Source of the DNA: Gracilaria vermiculophylla
Taxonomy: Eukaryota; Rhodophyta; Florideophyceae; Gracilariales; Gracilariaceae
NCBI GenBank assembly: GCA_019155205.2
Contig: JAHNZQ020000016.1
Span: 1,502,430-1,566,429, forward strand
Length of the DNA stretch: 64,000 nucleotides
Direction: 5' to 3'
Of the stretch, positions 29,439-39,448 are shown in pieces. The notes under the pieces are model-generated. The model ran no database searches. It worked only from the letters and a program-made list of their open reading frames with translations, and was not told the DNA's origin. A program made the position numbers and the translations under genes. Positions within the stretch are counted from its first letter, which is position 1; every line of letters begins with the position of its first letter.

Positions 29439-31382
29439 TCATCGATCATCTCGAGGGTGCCGCAAGTCCAAAATCGCTAAACGTTCCTGCATCACATACT
29501 CTTCACATCGCTCGAGTTGATTTCTCAGAGGCACTAGATCCTCATTGATCAGATTTTGTCTCTCTAATACGAATCCTTCCGCCAGCTTGCAATCTCCCAA
29601 CGCAGTGACCGAAACTTGAAGCGTAGGCTCAAGATCGTCATGATAAATGGTACCGTTTTTCTTAACGGCCTCCGCTTCCAGTGCAAATCCAGCGGAAATC
29701 TGTTCGAGATCGTCCTGTAAATTGTCCACGCGCGGTGCTTCGCAGCAACACTCAACAGCAAGTCGGGATTGACCAGTGCATCGGTCAAGTAGCCTTTCCA
29801 AATGAGAAAGGGTGTCCAAAACGCCCTCGCCCGCTTCGGTTTGCACATCAACCGAGTACCGACGCTGTCTGCTTGAAGCATTCGCTCGGCCACGCGTCTC
29901 GACGATCACGTCAGCGGACGCTATGAGATCACTCAGAATCTGCACAAAGCTCGTGAGGTCCGATCGAATGGCCTGCAGCGCTCGATGCGCGCGCTCATGG
30001 TCAGCATGCGCAGCCTCGGCGCGAAGGAACAACTCGCGTGACTCGGTTAGATCACGCTCCGCGTCCACACCGGCCTCTGTTAATTCCACTGTCTCCAAAA
30101 TCATCTTCTGGGATATGGGGTCATTTTCCCAGCCCGGTAGAGCGCCGTAAAACTGATCGAGAATATCCATTACTTGTTCGTGTATTTGTCGACGTTCACA
30201 TAGCTGCGACTCGACTTCTTCCAGCTTGGCGCGGTCCAATAGCTCCTCCTGCTCCATGGCCTGCAGTTCCATCTGATATTCATTAATAATTGGAGCTGGA
30301 TCAGTCTTGAGCTTTTTGATGGTCTCAGGATCCAGCACCGGTGTATTGGGTGGCGAGTTTTCTGGGCGGCCGGGGGCGCGCTTGGAAGGGGAACCCGACT
30401 TGTTACTGAACTTCCTAATGAGCACGGCGCCCGCGCTGTGCAAGCGTCGCAAATGTGACGAACTCTTTCGCGTGAGGCGACTACCATCAGACTTGGCGTT
30501 CTCAGCTCCAAGGTGCTGGCAGTTCCTGTCGAGCGTTTCTGGACCACCTCGTTGCTTGCCCTCGCACGCGTTGCGCTGTTGGCGCGACGAGGACCTCATC
30601 GACGCAGCGCGCAGCTTAAACGCACTGGTCGTCCGACTGCGAAATGTGTTGGGCTTTCCAGAGACCTTTTTGATATGAATAACGTGACTTCTCTTGTCGA
30701 TAAAGCCGGCGACGATCTTGGCATGCTTTATCTGCGAGCGCTTGGACTCGGCCTGCGTGTGCTGCCTGTCAATGTTCTGGCGCAGAATTTCGGCGAGATC
30801 CTTGAGCATCTGCATGTCGCCGATGCGGTCGGCCTCGATGAGAAGTTGGCGCAAGCGGACGATTCTGGCCTTGATGCGTCTGTCCAGCGGGAGAAAGTCT
30901 GGCTGCACATGGTCGGCGCCCCTTCGAGCCATGGTGTCGTAGTCCAGCGCCAGGGCCGAGGAGAAGGAGGAGGAGGCGGCGGAAGACAAGCGCGGGCGGC
31001 GGCGGTGGGCGCGGCTGGACGGCGGCACGAAGAATCGTGACGGGGTGTACGATGCATAGTTGAGGGCGTGACCGGAGTGGTTTCGAGAGGGGTGCACGTC
31101 GTAGTTGACTAGCACCGAGACTGGGGAAGATTGGCGAGCGTTGGGGTTAAGGTGGGACGCTAACGGGTTGTTGACGCGCGGATTGGGGGTAGATGCGGCG
31201 GGTCTGGACCTGAGCGACACGAACGAGTGGTTGGCGGCAGCGGCGCCGAGTTTGGAGAAGGAGTTGAGGGCGGCGAGACGCTGCGCAAAGGCCTTCTTCT
31301 TCGGGGGCTCCGCGTGGCGGTCTGGCGGGGGGTTGGGCATTTGGGAGTTGCGCTGACGCGGGCGGAACGAGAAGCGAATCAT
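29439..31382 (-). CDS. Unrecognised coiled-coil protein (647 aa)
   Basis: The frame opens at ATG 31382 with MIRFSFRPRQRNSQMP. The upstream open frame has no ATG and is Pro/Ala/Arg-rich GC noise. Residues 1-160 are low-complexity and basic (Ser/Arg/Pro/Asn). A helical segment RIKARIVRLRQLLIEADRIGDMQMLKDLAEILRQ follows at about 165-200, then a Ser/Arg/Lys-rich linker to about 370. The C-terminal half is charged and helical with likely coiled coils, starting PIINEYQMELQAMEQEELLDRAKLEEVESQL and ending ERCEEYVMQERLAILDLRHPRDDR. No signal peptide or membrane span is seen. I do not recognise a family. It could be cytoskeletal or nuclear, but that is speculation. It converges with MoaE, 182 bp apart. 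Confidence 0.7.
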   Translation of the reverse strand: MIRFSFRPRQRNSQMPNPPPDRHAEPPKKKAFAQRLAALNSFSKLGAAAANHSFVSLRSRPAASTPNPRVNNPLASHLNPNARQSSPVSVLVNYDVHPSRNHSGHALNYASYTPSRFFVPPSSRAHRRRPRLSSAASSSFSSALALDYDTMARRGADHVQPDFLPLDRRIKARIVRLRQLLIEADRIGDMQMLKDLAEILRQNIDRQHTQAESKRSQIKHAKIVAGFIDKRSHVIHIKKVSGKPNTFRSRTTSAFKLRAASMRSSSRQQRNACEGKQRGGPETLDRNCQHLGAENAKSDGSRLTRKSSSHLRRLHSAGAVLIRKFSNKSGSPSKRAPGRPENSPPNTPVLDPETIKKLKTDPAPIINEYQMELQAMEQEELLDRAKLEEVESQLCERRQIHEQVMDILDQFYGALPGWENDPISQKMILETVELTEAGVDAERDLTESRELFLRAEAAHADHERAHRALQAIRSDLTSFVQILSDLIASADVIVETRGRANASSRQRRYSVDVQTEAGEGVLDTLSHLERLLDRCTGQSRLAVECCCEAPRVDNLQDDLEQISAGFALEAEAVKKNGTIYHDDLEPTLQVSVTALGDCKLAEGFVLERQNLINEDLVPLRNQLERCEEYVMQERLAILDLRHPRDDR

Positions 31383-32090
31383 AGCGCGGGGTGTGGTTGG
31401 GCGGCAGACAAGAAGAGTTGGACGCGCTGAACAAGGGGCGGAAGGAGCGTTGCACACGACGCAGACGGCGGGACAGCAGCGACGAGATGTGGCGCGACGT
31501 GTGACGAGGCGGGACGGTGGGCAGTGGCACGGCGCACCGACGCGGTATACGTTGCAGACGGTGGTTAGGCCGGGGGGTGCGAGGGGTGGGGGGGGAAGGT
31601 GAGAGCCGGGGCGGTCAAGGCAGAAGCAAGTGCGGAATTTAAACTGGGGAGGGACTCGAGTTTTTTTCTCGCGAAGAGGGGGGGGGGTTACGAAACAGCA
31701 GCTGGGCCGAGCGGGGGAGCAGGTGGTCAGGCACGGCGGCGTGCGACGTGCGAGGTGGGGCGCGCGGAGCGGCGGGCGCGCGACGAGCGGGAAAACGGAG
31801 GGCGTGGGCGTGCTGGGTGACGGCGCTGCGCGGCTGAGCGCGCGGGGCGGAGCACGGCGGCGGGGCGCGGCGCAGCGGGGGGCTCGGCGGGTGCTGTGCA
31901 ACGGGAGCCGGGAGGCGCGATGTTTTTCGAAGCTGCGATGGAAGCAGCTTTGAAACGGCCCGAAATATCGACTGCGCCGCGCGGATCACGTACTGCAGAA
32001 TACTGTCGCGTGCCGCCGCCGATATGAGCGCGCCGGCGCCGCCGTCGCCTCTGCCGCCGCCACCGTCTCCGCTGCCGCCTCCGCCCGCCG

Positions 32091-32153
32091 CCTCTGCCGC
32101 CTCCGCCGCCTCCGCCGCCTCCGCCGCCTCCGCCGCCTCCGCCGCCTCCGTCG
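32091..32153. repeat. 9-bp tandem repeat CCTCCGCCG, seven units
   Basis: Seven contiguous 9-bp units are present; the first and last carry one substitution each. On the minus strand the unit would read Glu-Ala-Ala, but no supported gene covers it. Confidence 0.85.
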
Positions 32154-32779
32154 CGATCCGCGTAAGCACGGCGGCGGCGGCCGGCGAGCGCGCGCTCTGC
32201 TCCGCGCGCTCCCCCGATGCCGCGACGGCGGCCAACGGCGCCGCGCTCGAGACACGCCTCACGTAACGGCCCTGCGGTCGCGCGCTCGCGACTGTAAGCC
32301 GCTGACGCAATAGGCGCGTCCACTGTCAGCCGCCGCTGCGCGACGTGGCCAGCGCGCACGCGTGTGCAACACGGCACGGCGCGGCGCGGTCAGCGCGCGA
32401 GCGGCGCGGGCTGCGCGGCTGCGCGGCTCGCGCGCGGCGCAACGCTCCGCGTGCGCGCCGCGCTGGCGGCGGCGGCGGCTGCGGCGGCGGCGCGGTGGGG
32501 CCGGCGCGCCGGCGCGTCGCCCCGGGCGCCGGGCCGTGGGCGGGGGGGCTGACGCGCGCTGACGCCGTCGCCGTCCCGCGCCGCGCCCGTTCACCGCGCG
32601 CGCCGCCGCGCGCGAGCGACGCCTCGGCCGCAACCCGACGTCCCGCCGCCCCGCCGCAGAACGATTCGTCGCGCGTCATCTTCTCCCGGCTTACAGTGGG
32701 TTGGGGCGCGCCTAACCGACAGTGCGCGGAACGCGCCGGGAGGATGTGTGCCCCGTGCCGCCTCGAGCCGTTGCCCGTG

Positions 32780-32780
<1 letters not shown>

Positions 32781-32811
<31 letters not shown>

Positions 32812-32880
32812 CGGCGGTGGCGGCGGCGGTGGCGGCGGCAGCGGCAGCGGCGGTAGCGGCAGCGGCGGCGGAAGCGGCGG
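32781..32880. repeat. GGC trinucleotide array, imperfect
   Basis: About 100 bp is made almost entirely of GGC with scattered GGT and AGC variants. It is likely length-variable, and the G-rich strand could form quadruplexes. Confidence 0.8.
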
Positions 32881-33501
32881 TGGGGTAGGCGGCGAGTGTG
32901 AGAATTTGGCGCCAAATGGGGCGCTCCGTCACGCCGGAGGCGCCCGCGCAGCGGCCTCCGCTGGCGCTGGCGCTGCGCGCTGGCGCTGGCGCTGGCGCTG
33001 CGGCTAGTGCGGCGTTTGGCTTGCCGTGCGCAGTGTGATCTGTGGGAGCAATTTTGACGATTGGTGTGGAGGGGCGTGTGCACAGTACGCGCGCGGGGGC
33101 GCAGCATATGCGGCGCGAGCGCCAGTGAGCGCACGGCGCGCAACGACGGCGATTTGGCAAGGCGGCGGCGGCGGAGAGAGAGTCATGCTTGTGGCGAAGA
33201 GCGCATACAATCGGGGGAAAAAAGCAAAGACCGCCGCTGTGGTTGGGGAGGGGGGGCGCACGGTGGCCTAATTACGGGACAGCTGCGCCGCACGCGTTTC
33301 AGTTCCGCTGCGCCCCTCGACAGAGCCATTATTTGGTTTGAAATTGGCTCTGGGTGGCAACCGGCGATGCGAGCGTGCGCACCGCCTGCGCGTTTGCGCA
33401 CGTATCTCTTCGTATCGCTGCATTTAGCAGCAAAGCACGCGCACGCTTCCATTTCACGCGACCGCCGCCACTGCGCCGCCTCCCTCCACACCCCCTCAAA
33501 T

Positions 33502-33658
<157 letters not shown>

Positions 33659-34060
33659 CACGCGCCCTTAAGCCCCTGCTCGTCTGTCCTGCTCTCCCAT
33701 CCCCGCCCCATCGCCTGCCCCGCGTTTCACATCCCCCCGCCCCCGATTGCTCAGCCCTCACCTCGCCGCCTGCGCGCCTTCGTCTCTTCCCACCGTACCT
33801 TTGCAATCCGTCTGCCCCCTTCTTGTTCCCGCACCCTGCGCGCCTGTGTGTCAGCGCCGCCCAACGCCTCGCCTTCGTCGTTTGCTTCGCTCTGCCATCC
33901 TCTGCCCTCCCTGCCTGCCCGTATCTCACCACCAGTTGCTCTCCCATACCCACACCCACGCCTCGTCGCCTCTTCCACTCTCTTGCCCTCGTCGCAACCG
34001 TGTGTCTACGTATCGCCCTGCTTTGTGCTTCTTCCGCCACGCAACCCAACGTACATCTTT

Positions 34061-34084
34061 CTCTCGCTCTCTCGCTCTCTCGCT
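34061..34084. repeat. 8-bp repeat CTCTCGCT, three units
   Basis: Three exact units in a longer pyrimidine-rich run, followed by a partial copy. It lies about 200 bp upstream of SGF29 and may be part of its CT-rich promoter or leader. Confidence 0.7.
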
Positions 34085-34281
34085 CGCTCCCCAACGCCCT
34101 ACCATCTCCAGCCCACATCCGTGTCTCCTGCCTCCGCCCCAACACCTAGCCTTAACCGACCTCACCGCTCATCCGTCCCCTCCCCCCTACTCTCCCCCCC
34201 TCTCCCCCCCTTCTCCCCCACCCACCCCCCTGCACCTCGACGCGCTGTCATTCAGCCGCCCTGTACTTGTTGTGTCCTATA

Positions 34282-35034
34282 ATGTTACTTACTGAGGAGT
34301 GTGTGGACGTGCAAGTGCCCAGCGCTTCCGCCGAGCGCCAAAAGTTCATCGCCGCCCAAGAGAAGAGGTGGATGTCGCTGGGATGGGATCGCTCCCGGTA
34401 CACCACCGAGCTGGCGCAGGCCGCCACCCGCTTCCTGTCCGCCATCGCCTTCAGCGACCACCGGGATCCCATCGATCTCAACCTGCTGTCTGACGACGCG
34501 CGCTCCTCCGGGGACGCGCGCTCCTCCGGCGGCTCCGGCGCGTCGCGCGCGTCGCGCGGCTCACGCGCGTCGCGCGGCGCGCGCGCCACCGGCAAGAGGC
34601 GCGCCGAGGCGGACGCGCCCGCGCGCAAGCCGCCCAAGAAGCCCAAGCGCAGCGGCAAGTCCAGCGTGATCTGCAGCGGCACCAAGGTGGCGTGCCTGGA
34701 CCGCTCCGGCGACGCCGACGAGCACCAGTGGGTGCTGGGCACCGTCAGCAAGTACTCGTCGGACTCGCGCAAGTACGAGGTGATCGATGACGCCGACGGC
34801 GAGGCGCAGATTTACTCGGTGCCCAAGCGCGACCTGCGCGTGCTGCCGTCCAAGCCGCACACGTTTGACGCCAAGAAGAGGGTGCTCGCGGTGTACCCCC
34901 AAACGACCGTGTTCTACCCCGCGTGGCTCAAGTCGCGCAAGGGGCGCAACTGGGTCGTGGAGTTTGACGACGAGGATGACAATGAAGAGAACAAGTTGAA
35001 GGAAGTGGACTGCGCACACATCATCCAGGAATGA
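34282..35034 (+). CDS. SGF29: SAGA-associated factor 29, tandem Tudor (SGF29), 250 aa
   Basis: SGF29 is a SAGA/ATAC histone acetyltransferase subunit whose C-terminal tandem Tudor domain reads H3K4me2/3. Residues 1-75 are helical. A low-complexity linker at about 76-125 is made of Ser/Gly/Ala/Arg and then Lys/Pro/Arg, encoded by extremely GC-rich DNA. The Tudor region (about 130-250) has GTKVACLDR, WVLGTVSKYSSDSRKYEVIDD, YSVPKRDLRVLP, then RVLAVYPQTTVFYPAWL and WVVEFDDEDDN, ending VDCAHIIQE. LAVYPQTT-x-FY is a hallmark of the SGF29 family. The ATG at 34282 is the first in frame. The central repeat-like codons (TCG CGC GCG) may vary in number. No intron is seen. Confidence 0.9.
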   Translation: MLLTEECVDVQVPSASAERQKFIAAQEKRWMSLGWDRSRYTTELAQAATRFLSAIAFSDHRDPIDLNLLSDDARSSGDARSSGGSGASRASRGSRASRGARATGKRRAEADAPARKPPKKPKRSGKSSVICSGTKVACLDRSGDADEHQWVLGTVSKYSSDSRKYEVIDDADGEAQIYSVPKRDLRVLPSKPHTFDAKKRVLAVYPQTTVFYPAWLKSRKGRNWVVEFDDEDDNEENKLKEVDCAHIIQE

Positions 35035-35472
35035 TGCGTGCGGCGCTTGGCTGTTTCTGTCGCTCACACCCCCTCTTTTCTCTCTCTGCTAATTATTTCT
35101 CAACTGGTCACACACCGCCGTTCTTTTTGTTTTGTCTTTCTCTTTCTAAGTTGTACAGCCTCGACACGCATGGACGTGGGATTCGGAAGCTGCCGATCGC
35201 AGCGGCGCGCAAGCAACTACTGGCGCAACCTGAAGGTGCACGGCGCAGCTAGAGCGCAAGCATGCGCTGGGTGGCGCGCTGTTGTGCTGTGCCTGATTTG
35301 GCGTAGACATGTCAAGTTATTTCACTTTTGACCCACACTAGCTGGGCTGCACGCGGTCGCGCCCGCCCTAATCCGACGACATGAACTAAACTTGAGAACT
35401 CGTAACGCATAGACGGCGCGCGCGGCGGCGATCGCGCGCAGCGCGGCGCGTGCGGCGCTGCGAGCGCGACGA

Positions 35473-35610
35473 TGCGGGCGCGGCGGTGCGGGCGCGGCGG
35501 TGCGGGCGCGGCGGTGCGGGCGCGACGGTGCGGGCGCGGCGGTGCGGGCGCGGTGGTGCGGGCGCGGTGGCGCGGGCTCGGCGGTGCGGGCGCGACGGTG
35601 CGGGCGCGGC
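35473..35610. repeat. 14-bp minisatellite TGCGGGCGCGGCGG, about ten units
   Basis: Units start at 35473, 35487, 35501, 35515, 35529, 35543, 35557, 35571, 35585 and 35599, with one or two substitutions in some. A 14-bp unit changes frame at each copy, so it is not a protein repeat. Confidence 0.9.
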
Positions 35611-35751
35611 ACGCGGCGCGCGGCACGCGGCGCGCGGCGCGCGGAGGTCGGGCGGCGCGCGGGCCGCGGCGAGGCGACGCGGCGCGCGCGCCCCGCGCGG
35701 AGCGGCCGTCGAGCGCGGAGCACGAGCGGCGGCACGCGCGCGCGCGCGCCG

Positions 35752-35825
35752 CCATTGGCCGCCGCGCGCGGCGCCGCTCGCCGCGCGCGCCGCCCATTGG
35801 TCCGTTACGCGCGCCGCCCCATTGG
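35752..35825 (-). promoter_or_regulatory. Three inverted CCAAT boxes
   Basis: CCATTGG occurs at 35752-35758, 35794-35800 and 35819-35825; on the minus strand each reads CCAATGG, an NF-Y-type CCAAT box. They lie 320-390 bp upstream of the MED28-like ATG in otherwise CG-only sequence, so chance is unlikely. NF-Y binds CCAAT in either orientation. Confidence 0.5.
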
Positions 35826-36144
35826 CGGAAAGCCGCGCGCCGCCGCCGCCGCTGTATCTTGCGCGCGCCGGGGCGCGCGCGCGCGCGGCGCCGCGCGACA
35901 AGTGTCGCGCGTGCGGCCGCTGGCCGCCGCCGCGCACGCGCGTCCGCGCCGCGAGAGCGCGCGCGCCATGCGCGTCGCCACGTCCACGTCCACGCGTGGC
36001 GACGTGGCGCCGTGGCGACGTGGCGAGAAGCGCGGCGCGGGCCCCGGCGCGGGCCGCGGTGCGGTGCAGGTCGCGGCGCGGCGGCGCTCAAAACGCGGCG
36101 CGCGTCGTGCGTGCCGCGCTGCGAGAGCGGCTATACGCGCCGCC

Positions 36145-36610
36145 ATGACGAGTAGGGTGGACCAGATTGCGCTGCACGTGCGCAAGCTGGCGCAGGCCAC
36201 CGGCGTCAAGGCCAGGCCGGACGACGGCGATAACGAGCCGTCGCTGGACGGCGTCACGTCCGACCTCGACATCGAGGCGCTTGCGAAGAGCCTCCTCGAC
36301 GTCTCCAAGGACCTCGACCTCTTCCTGCAGACGCTGCTGGACCCCCCTCACCTTCCCATCGCCACTCTCAAATCCGTGCGTTCCTTCGCTGTTCCCGCCG
36401 CCCCCCACGCGCAGCGCCCCCGGGCCCCATTGCTCACCGCCCCGCTCTGCTCTCTGCCTTGCTTTGCGAACGCAGGATATTGCCAAGCTTCAGCAAGAAC
36501 TCAAGGAGAAGGATGAGCTTTTCGACAAGTCGCTGGAACTTGTTCGCAAGTACGAGTCCACCTTCCGCCAGCTCAAGACCCGACTCACTGGCCACATCTA
36601 CGGTATGTGA
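36145..36610 (+). CDS. Mediator subunit MED28-like protein, two exons (121 aa)
   Basis: Exons are 36145-36375 and 36476-36610, with a 100-nt intron beginning GTGCGT and ending CGCAG. MED28 is a small helical Mediator subunit. The spliced protein has a helix DIEALAKSLLDVSKDLDLFLQTLL at about 50-73, a short PPHLPIATLK link, and a coiled coil DIAKLQQELKEKDELFDKSLELVRKYESTF at about 78-107. Order, spacing and the LQ-x-EL-x-x-KDEL pattern match MED28. Other short coiled-coil subunits cannot be excluded by eye. The frame ends GHIYGM, and the last codons contain GGTATGT, a perfect splice donor, so a further exon is possible. Exon 1 opens the first clean low-Arg sequence after a GC-rich promoter. Confidence 0.6.
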
Positions 36611-37324
36611 CGCTTAGCTCCGCGTCCGCCGCGCCCGCCTCCCCCAACTGCCCCCGCTGCGGCCGCGCTGCGCGTTCGTGTCACCGCGGCCAAGCTGCGC
36701 TCCTGCTTCCTTTGCTGCCACGACGCATCGTCGCCTCGCTCGCCGTTGAGAAAGCACCGAAAAAAAGAAAACAAAAAGTCCCTCGCTCCCGCCTGCCTCG
36801 TGCTCTCCAACAGTCGTTGCGCCCCTTCGCTCACCGTGCCAAGCCACCAACACAGACACTGGAAGCGCCATGTTTGCAGCCCGCTTTTCTGTACCCGCCG
36901 CGTGGCGCTGGTGACGCCCTCGAATTGCCCTCACTTGTCTCTCTAATTCAAACATCCCGCAGACAGCGTCTTTCACGCACGCTCACACTGTACGCCTCGC
37001 CCCACAGCTCCTCCGCTCCCCCCCCCCGCCCCCTCCTTTATCGCCTAACCAACACCACTCCGTATTCCCGGTTCTCACGGCTGTCGCCTTTGTTCTGTCC
37101 GCGGCTTCAGTCCCGACTTGCCGAGAAACCCACCGTGCCGCGCGACTCCCCTCTCCACCATGCTAATTCTGTTGGATTGGCAAATTCACACCGTAGTCCA
37201 CCCTATCCTACTATAACCCCGCCCAGACAACCATCGCTGCCACGCTCTACTCTGCGCATTCATTTGCTAATATTGTTCCGCTTGTTCACACGGACACACG
37301 CACACACCTGTGCACAACACCAGC
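36611..37324. other. Pyrimidine-rich intergenic region, 0.7 kb
   Basis: The plus strand is rich in C and T with few G runs. It should hold the leader and promoter of the GT77 fusion gene that starts at 37325. An alternative third exon of the MED28-like gene could lie here, but none is convincing. Confidence 0.5.
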
Positions 37325-39448
37325 ATGCGAAGAGATCGCGACCGCGAGCACAAAAGGAGCACCAAGACTTCTTCCAAGCACACCAACAACAACATTTCAT
37401 CCTGGCTTTTCTTCTGGTCCGCCACCCTCCTGTTGATCAGCTTTATCCAGCTTCGGAATCCCCAATCCAACTCCTTTTACCGAGGCACCCTCAGACTGCC
37501 AGAACACGCTGAGGGTGAGAACGTCGGCGACTTCAGCCACAGGGTCGCTGATCTCTCCCTCGAGATCTTTTCCGCGCCCAAGCCGTTTATCGGCGAGGAC
37601 AAGGCGAACAATGAAAGAGCAATAAGGTCTTGGCTGCGTCTCAGCCCCACCCCGAAAGTCACTCTGCTGGGGTACGAAACTGGTTATGAAGAGGCCGCAG
37701 AGGAATTCGGCTTGCGCATCGAGCGCCGCGTGGACAAGAACTTTCTTGGCGTCCCGCTCTTCAACTCCATGTTTCAACGCGCCAACGATTCAAAAGCCAT
37801 GATTACGGTCATCATCAATGGTGACATTTTGCTGTTCGATGACTTTGTTCAAACTTTGAAAAAAGTGATTTCCAACTTTGAGCACTTTCTCGTCGTTGCG
37901 GCTCGTTACGATGTGGACAAATTGCCGGACAACTTGGAAGACACTGACCCGGAATACGTGCGAAAGGTCCGTCAGCATGTTTTGTCGACGGGCACCTTGC
38001 ATACCTACGGCGGAATGGACGTCTGGGCGTGGAACACTCAAGGGCCGAGACTATTCGATCCGGTCATGCCCCATTTTATCTTCGGTCGCGGGAAATACGA
38101 TAACTGGCTCACGCACGAAACGATCGCGGCTGGACGTAGGCAAGTTGTAGATGCTTCTGAAACCTGTTTGACCGTCCACGTTCGTCACGATTACCACCTT
38201 GTAACCGGCGGCGCCGATTCCAATCCTGGCGGAAAGAGAAGACTTTTGGGTGCATTCTGGTCCGAAGGTAAAAAGTCAAAGTTTGAGCTCTTCATCAACA
38301 TTTACCTCAGCTTGCACGTTGGATCGTACACTAATCAGATGGGAAACGTTTTGTTTGCGCCTTGGAAGCTGTCTTTGTGCATGGAGCCGATGGGAATGTG
38401 CCTCTTAAAGCGAAAGAGACCTGGCATATGCAACTGCGAATTCTCGAGCTTCGTCAGCAATACACAGACTGACCCTGTCGTGAAGAACGGGTCCAGAGTC
38501 ATTCGCTGTGGAATGATCTCCGTAGAGACAAAAGAGAATTTTGTCATTCCAGTTCTTGCTCCCGAAGGATCCACCGAAGCTCCGGCGTTCGGTCTCCCGC
38601 TCACCATGAAATCTGTGATCGAAAAGGTTGTAATCAATAACACGGTAATATTATCAGCTCTCAACTACGGATATCGCGGTATCATGATGAACTGGGTTTG
38701 CAACATGAGACATTTGGGAATTTCAAACTTTGTTATCGCTGCATTAGATGCGGATTTATACAAGTTTGCGTATACACGCGGTTTGCCAACCTATCTCGAG
38801 AACACCATCTTTCAGGGTTTGAATTCTTCTATTATAAGTGATGCTTCCTATGGATCGGATTCCTTCAAACAATTGACCAAAATGAAGTCCCGTGTCGTGG
38901 TTCGCATTTTGAAGGAGGGCTACAACGTAATGTGGACAGACAGTGACATCATTTACTTTCGAAATCCTTTGCAGGACATGTGGGGCTACAACGCTGACCT
39001 GTCAATCCAAACCAATGCTCCCGATAACGAACCGATGAATGGTAGAAGAAGGTTAAATTCCGGGTTTTATCTGGCGCGGAGTAATCCTGCCACGATCAAG
39101 GCGTTCGAAGACATCATTGTTTTTGCTTCGAAATCACGAATGTCTGAGCAACCGTGTTTTTATGATGTCATGTGTGGAAAAGAAGGCCAGACTGCTGAAG
39201 GAGACGACACATGCAAGTACAATGGCATGGTGGTTAAGCTTCTCAACCGCCATCTTTATCCCAACGGTATTACAGATGGAATCTGGGACACAACTCCGGG
39301 TAAAATCCCCGAAAAGTTTCCTCATCTTTACATTCTTCATAATAATTGGGTGAAAGGGGCAGATGGAAAGCGAGACCGATTTGAGAGACATAGCTTTATT
39401 CTGTATGACAGAGAATCTGAATTATGCTTATATCCAGAAACATGGTAG
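37325..39448 (+). CDS. Golgi GT77-family fusion glycosyltransferase, copy 1 (707 aa)
   Basis: A basic cytoplasmic tail and a single span at about 25-44 indicate a type II Golgi protein. The N-terminal lumenal domain (about 75-300) reads EIFSAPKPFIGED, VTLLGYETGYEEAAEEFGL, DKNFLGVPLFNSMF, VIINGDILLFDDFV, then YGGMDVWAWN and HFIFGRGKYDNWLTHETIAAG; it looks like an unassigned GT-A fold. The C-terminal domain (about 438-700) is GT77-like (nucleotide-diphospho-sugar transferase, PF03407 type): TVILSALNYGYR, NFVIAALDADLYKFAY, and metal site VMWTDSDIIYF at about 535. GT77 enzymes include plant xylosyl- and arabinosyltransferases. The ATG at 37325 follows a GTG-only extension. AATAAA lies 13 nt after the stop. 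A tandem paralogue follows at 41012. Substrates are unknown. Confidence 0.87.
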   Translation: MRRDRDREHKRSTKTSSKHTNNNISSWLFFWSATLLLISFIQLRNPQSNSFYRGTLRLPEHAEGENVGDFSHRVADLSLEIFSAPKPFIGEDKANNERAIRSWLRLSPTPKVTLLGYETGYEEAAEEFGLRIERRVDKNFLGVPLFNSMFQRANDSKAMITVIINGDILLFDDFVQTLKKVISNFEHFLVVAARYDVDKLPDNLEDTDPEYVRKVRQHVLSTGTLHTYGGMDVWAWNTQGPRLFDPVMPHFIFGRGKYDNWLTHETIAAGRRQVVDASETCLTVHVRHDYHLVTGGADSNPGGKRRLLGAFWSEGKKSKFELFINIYLSLHVGSYTNQMGNVLFAPWKLSLCMEPMGMCLLKRKRPGICNCEFSSFVSNTQTDPVVKNGSRVIRCGMISVETKENFVIPVLAPEGSTEAPAFGLPLTMKSVIEKVVINNTVILSALNYGYRGIMMNWVCNMRHLGISNFVIAALDADLYKFAYTRGLPTYLENTIFQGLNSSIISDASYGSDSFKQLTKMKSRVVVRILKEGYNVMWTDSDIIYFRNPLQDMWGYNADLSIQTNAPDNEPMNGRRRLNSGFYLARSNPATIKAFEDIIVFASKSRMSEQPCFYDVMCGKEGQTAEGDDTCKYNGMVVKLLNRHLYPNGITDGIWDTTPGKIPEKFPHLYILHNNWVKGADGKRDRFERHSFILYDRESELCLYPETW

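Larger units (their letters stand above)
35035..36144. other. GC-rich intergenic region with minisatellite and promoter, 1.1 kb
   Basis: It lies downstream of SGF29 and upstream of the MED28-like gene. It contains the 14-bp minisatellite, three CCAAT boxes, and near 35973-36004 a 10-bp inverted repeat CGTCGCCACG/CGTGGCGACG with a further direct copy at 36011-36020. The long open frames are artefacts of composition. Confidence 0.65.

Noticed and set aside
31630..33010. Long open frames on both strands with Ala/Arg/Gly/Pro translations
   Set aside because: They are open in several frames at once, overlap simple repeats and have no family motif. This is what CG-only DNA gives because stop codons are rare in it.
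35312..36091. Arg/Ala-rich frames of 130-340 codons upstream of the MED28-like gene
   Set aside because: They span a 14-bp minisatellite that shifts frame with each unit, and they are open on both strands.
36607..37512. 301-codon frame overlapping the GT77 leader
   Set aside because: It is Pro/Ser/Arg noise in a pyrimidine-rich leader and overlaps the start of a clear gene in another frame.
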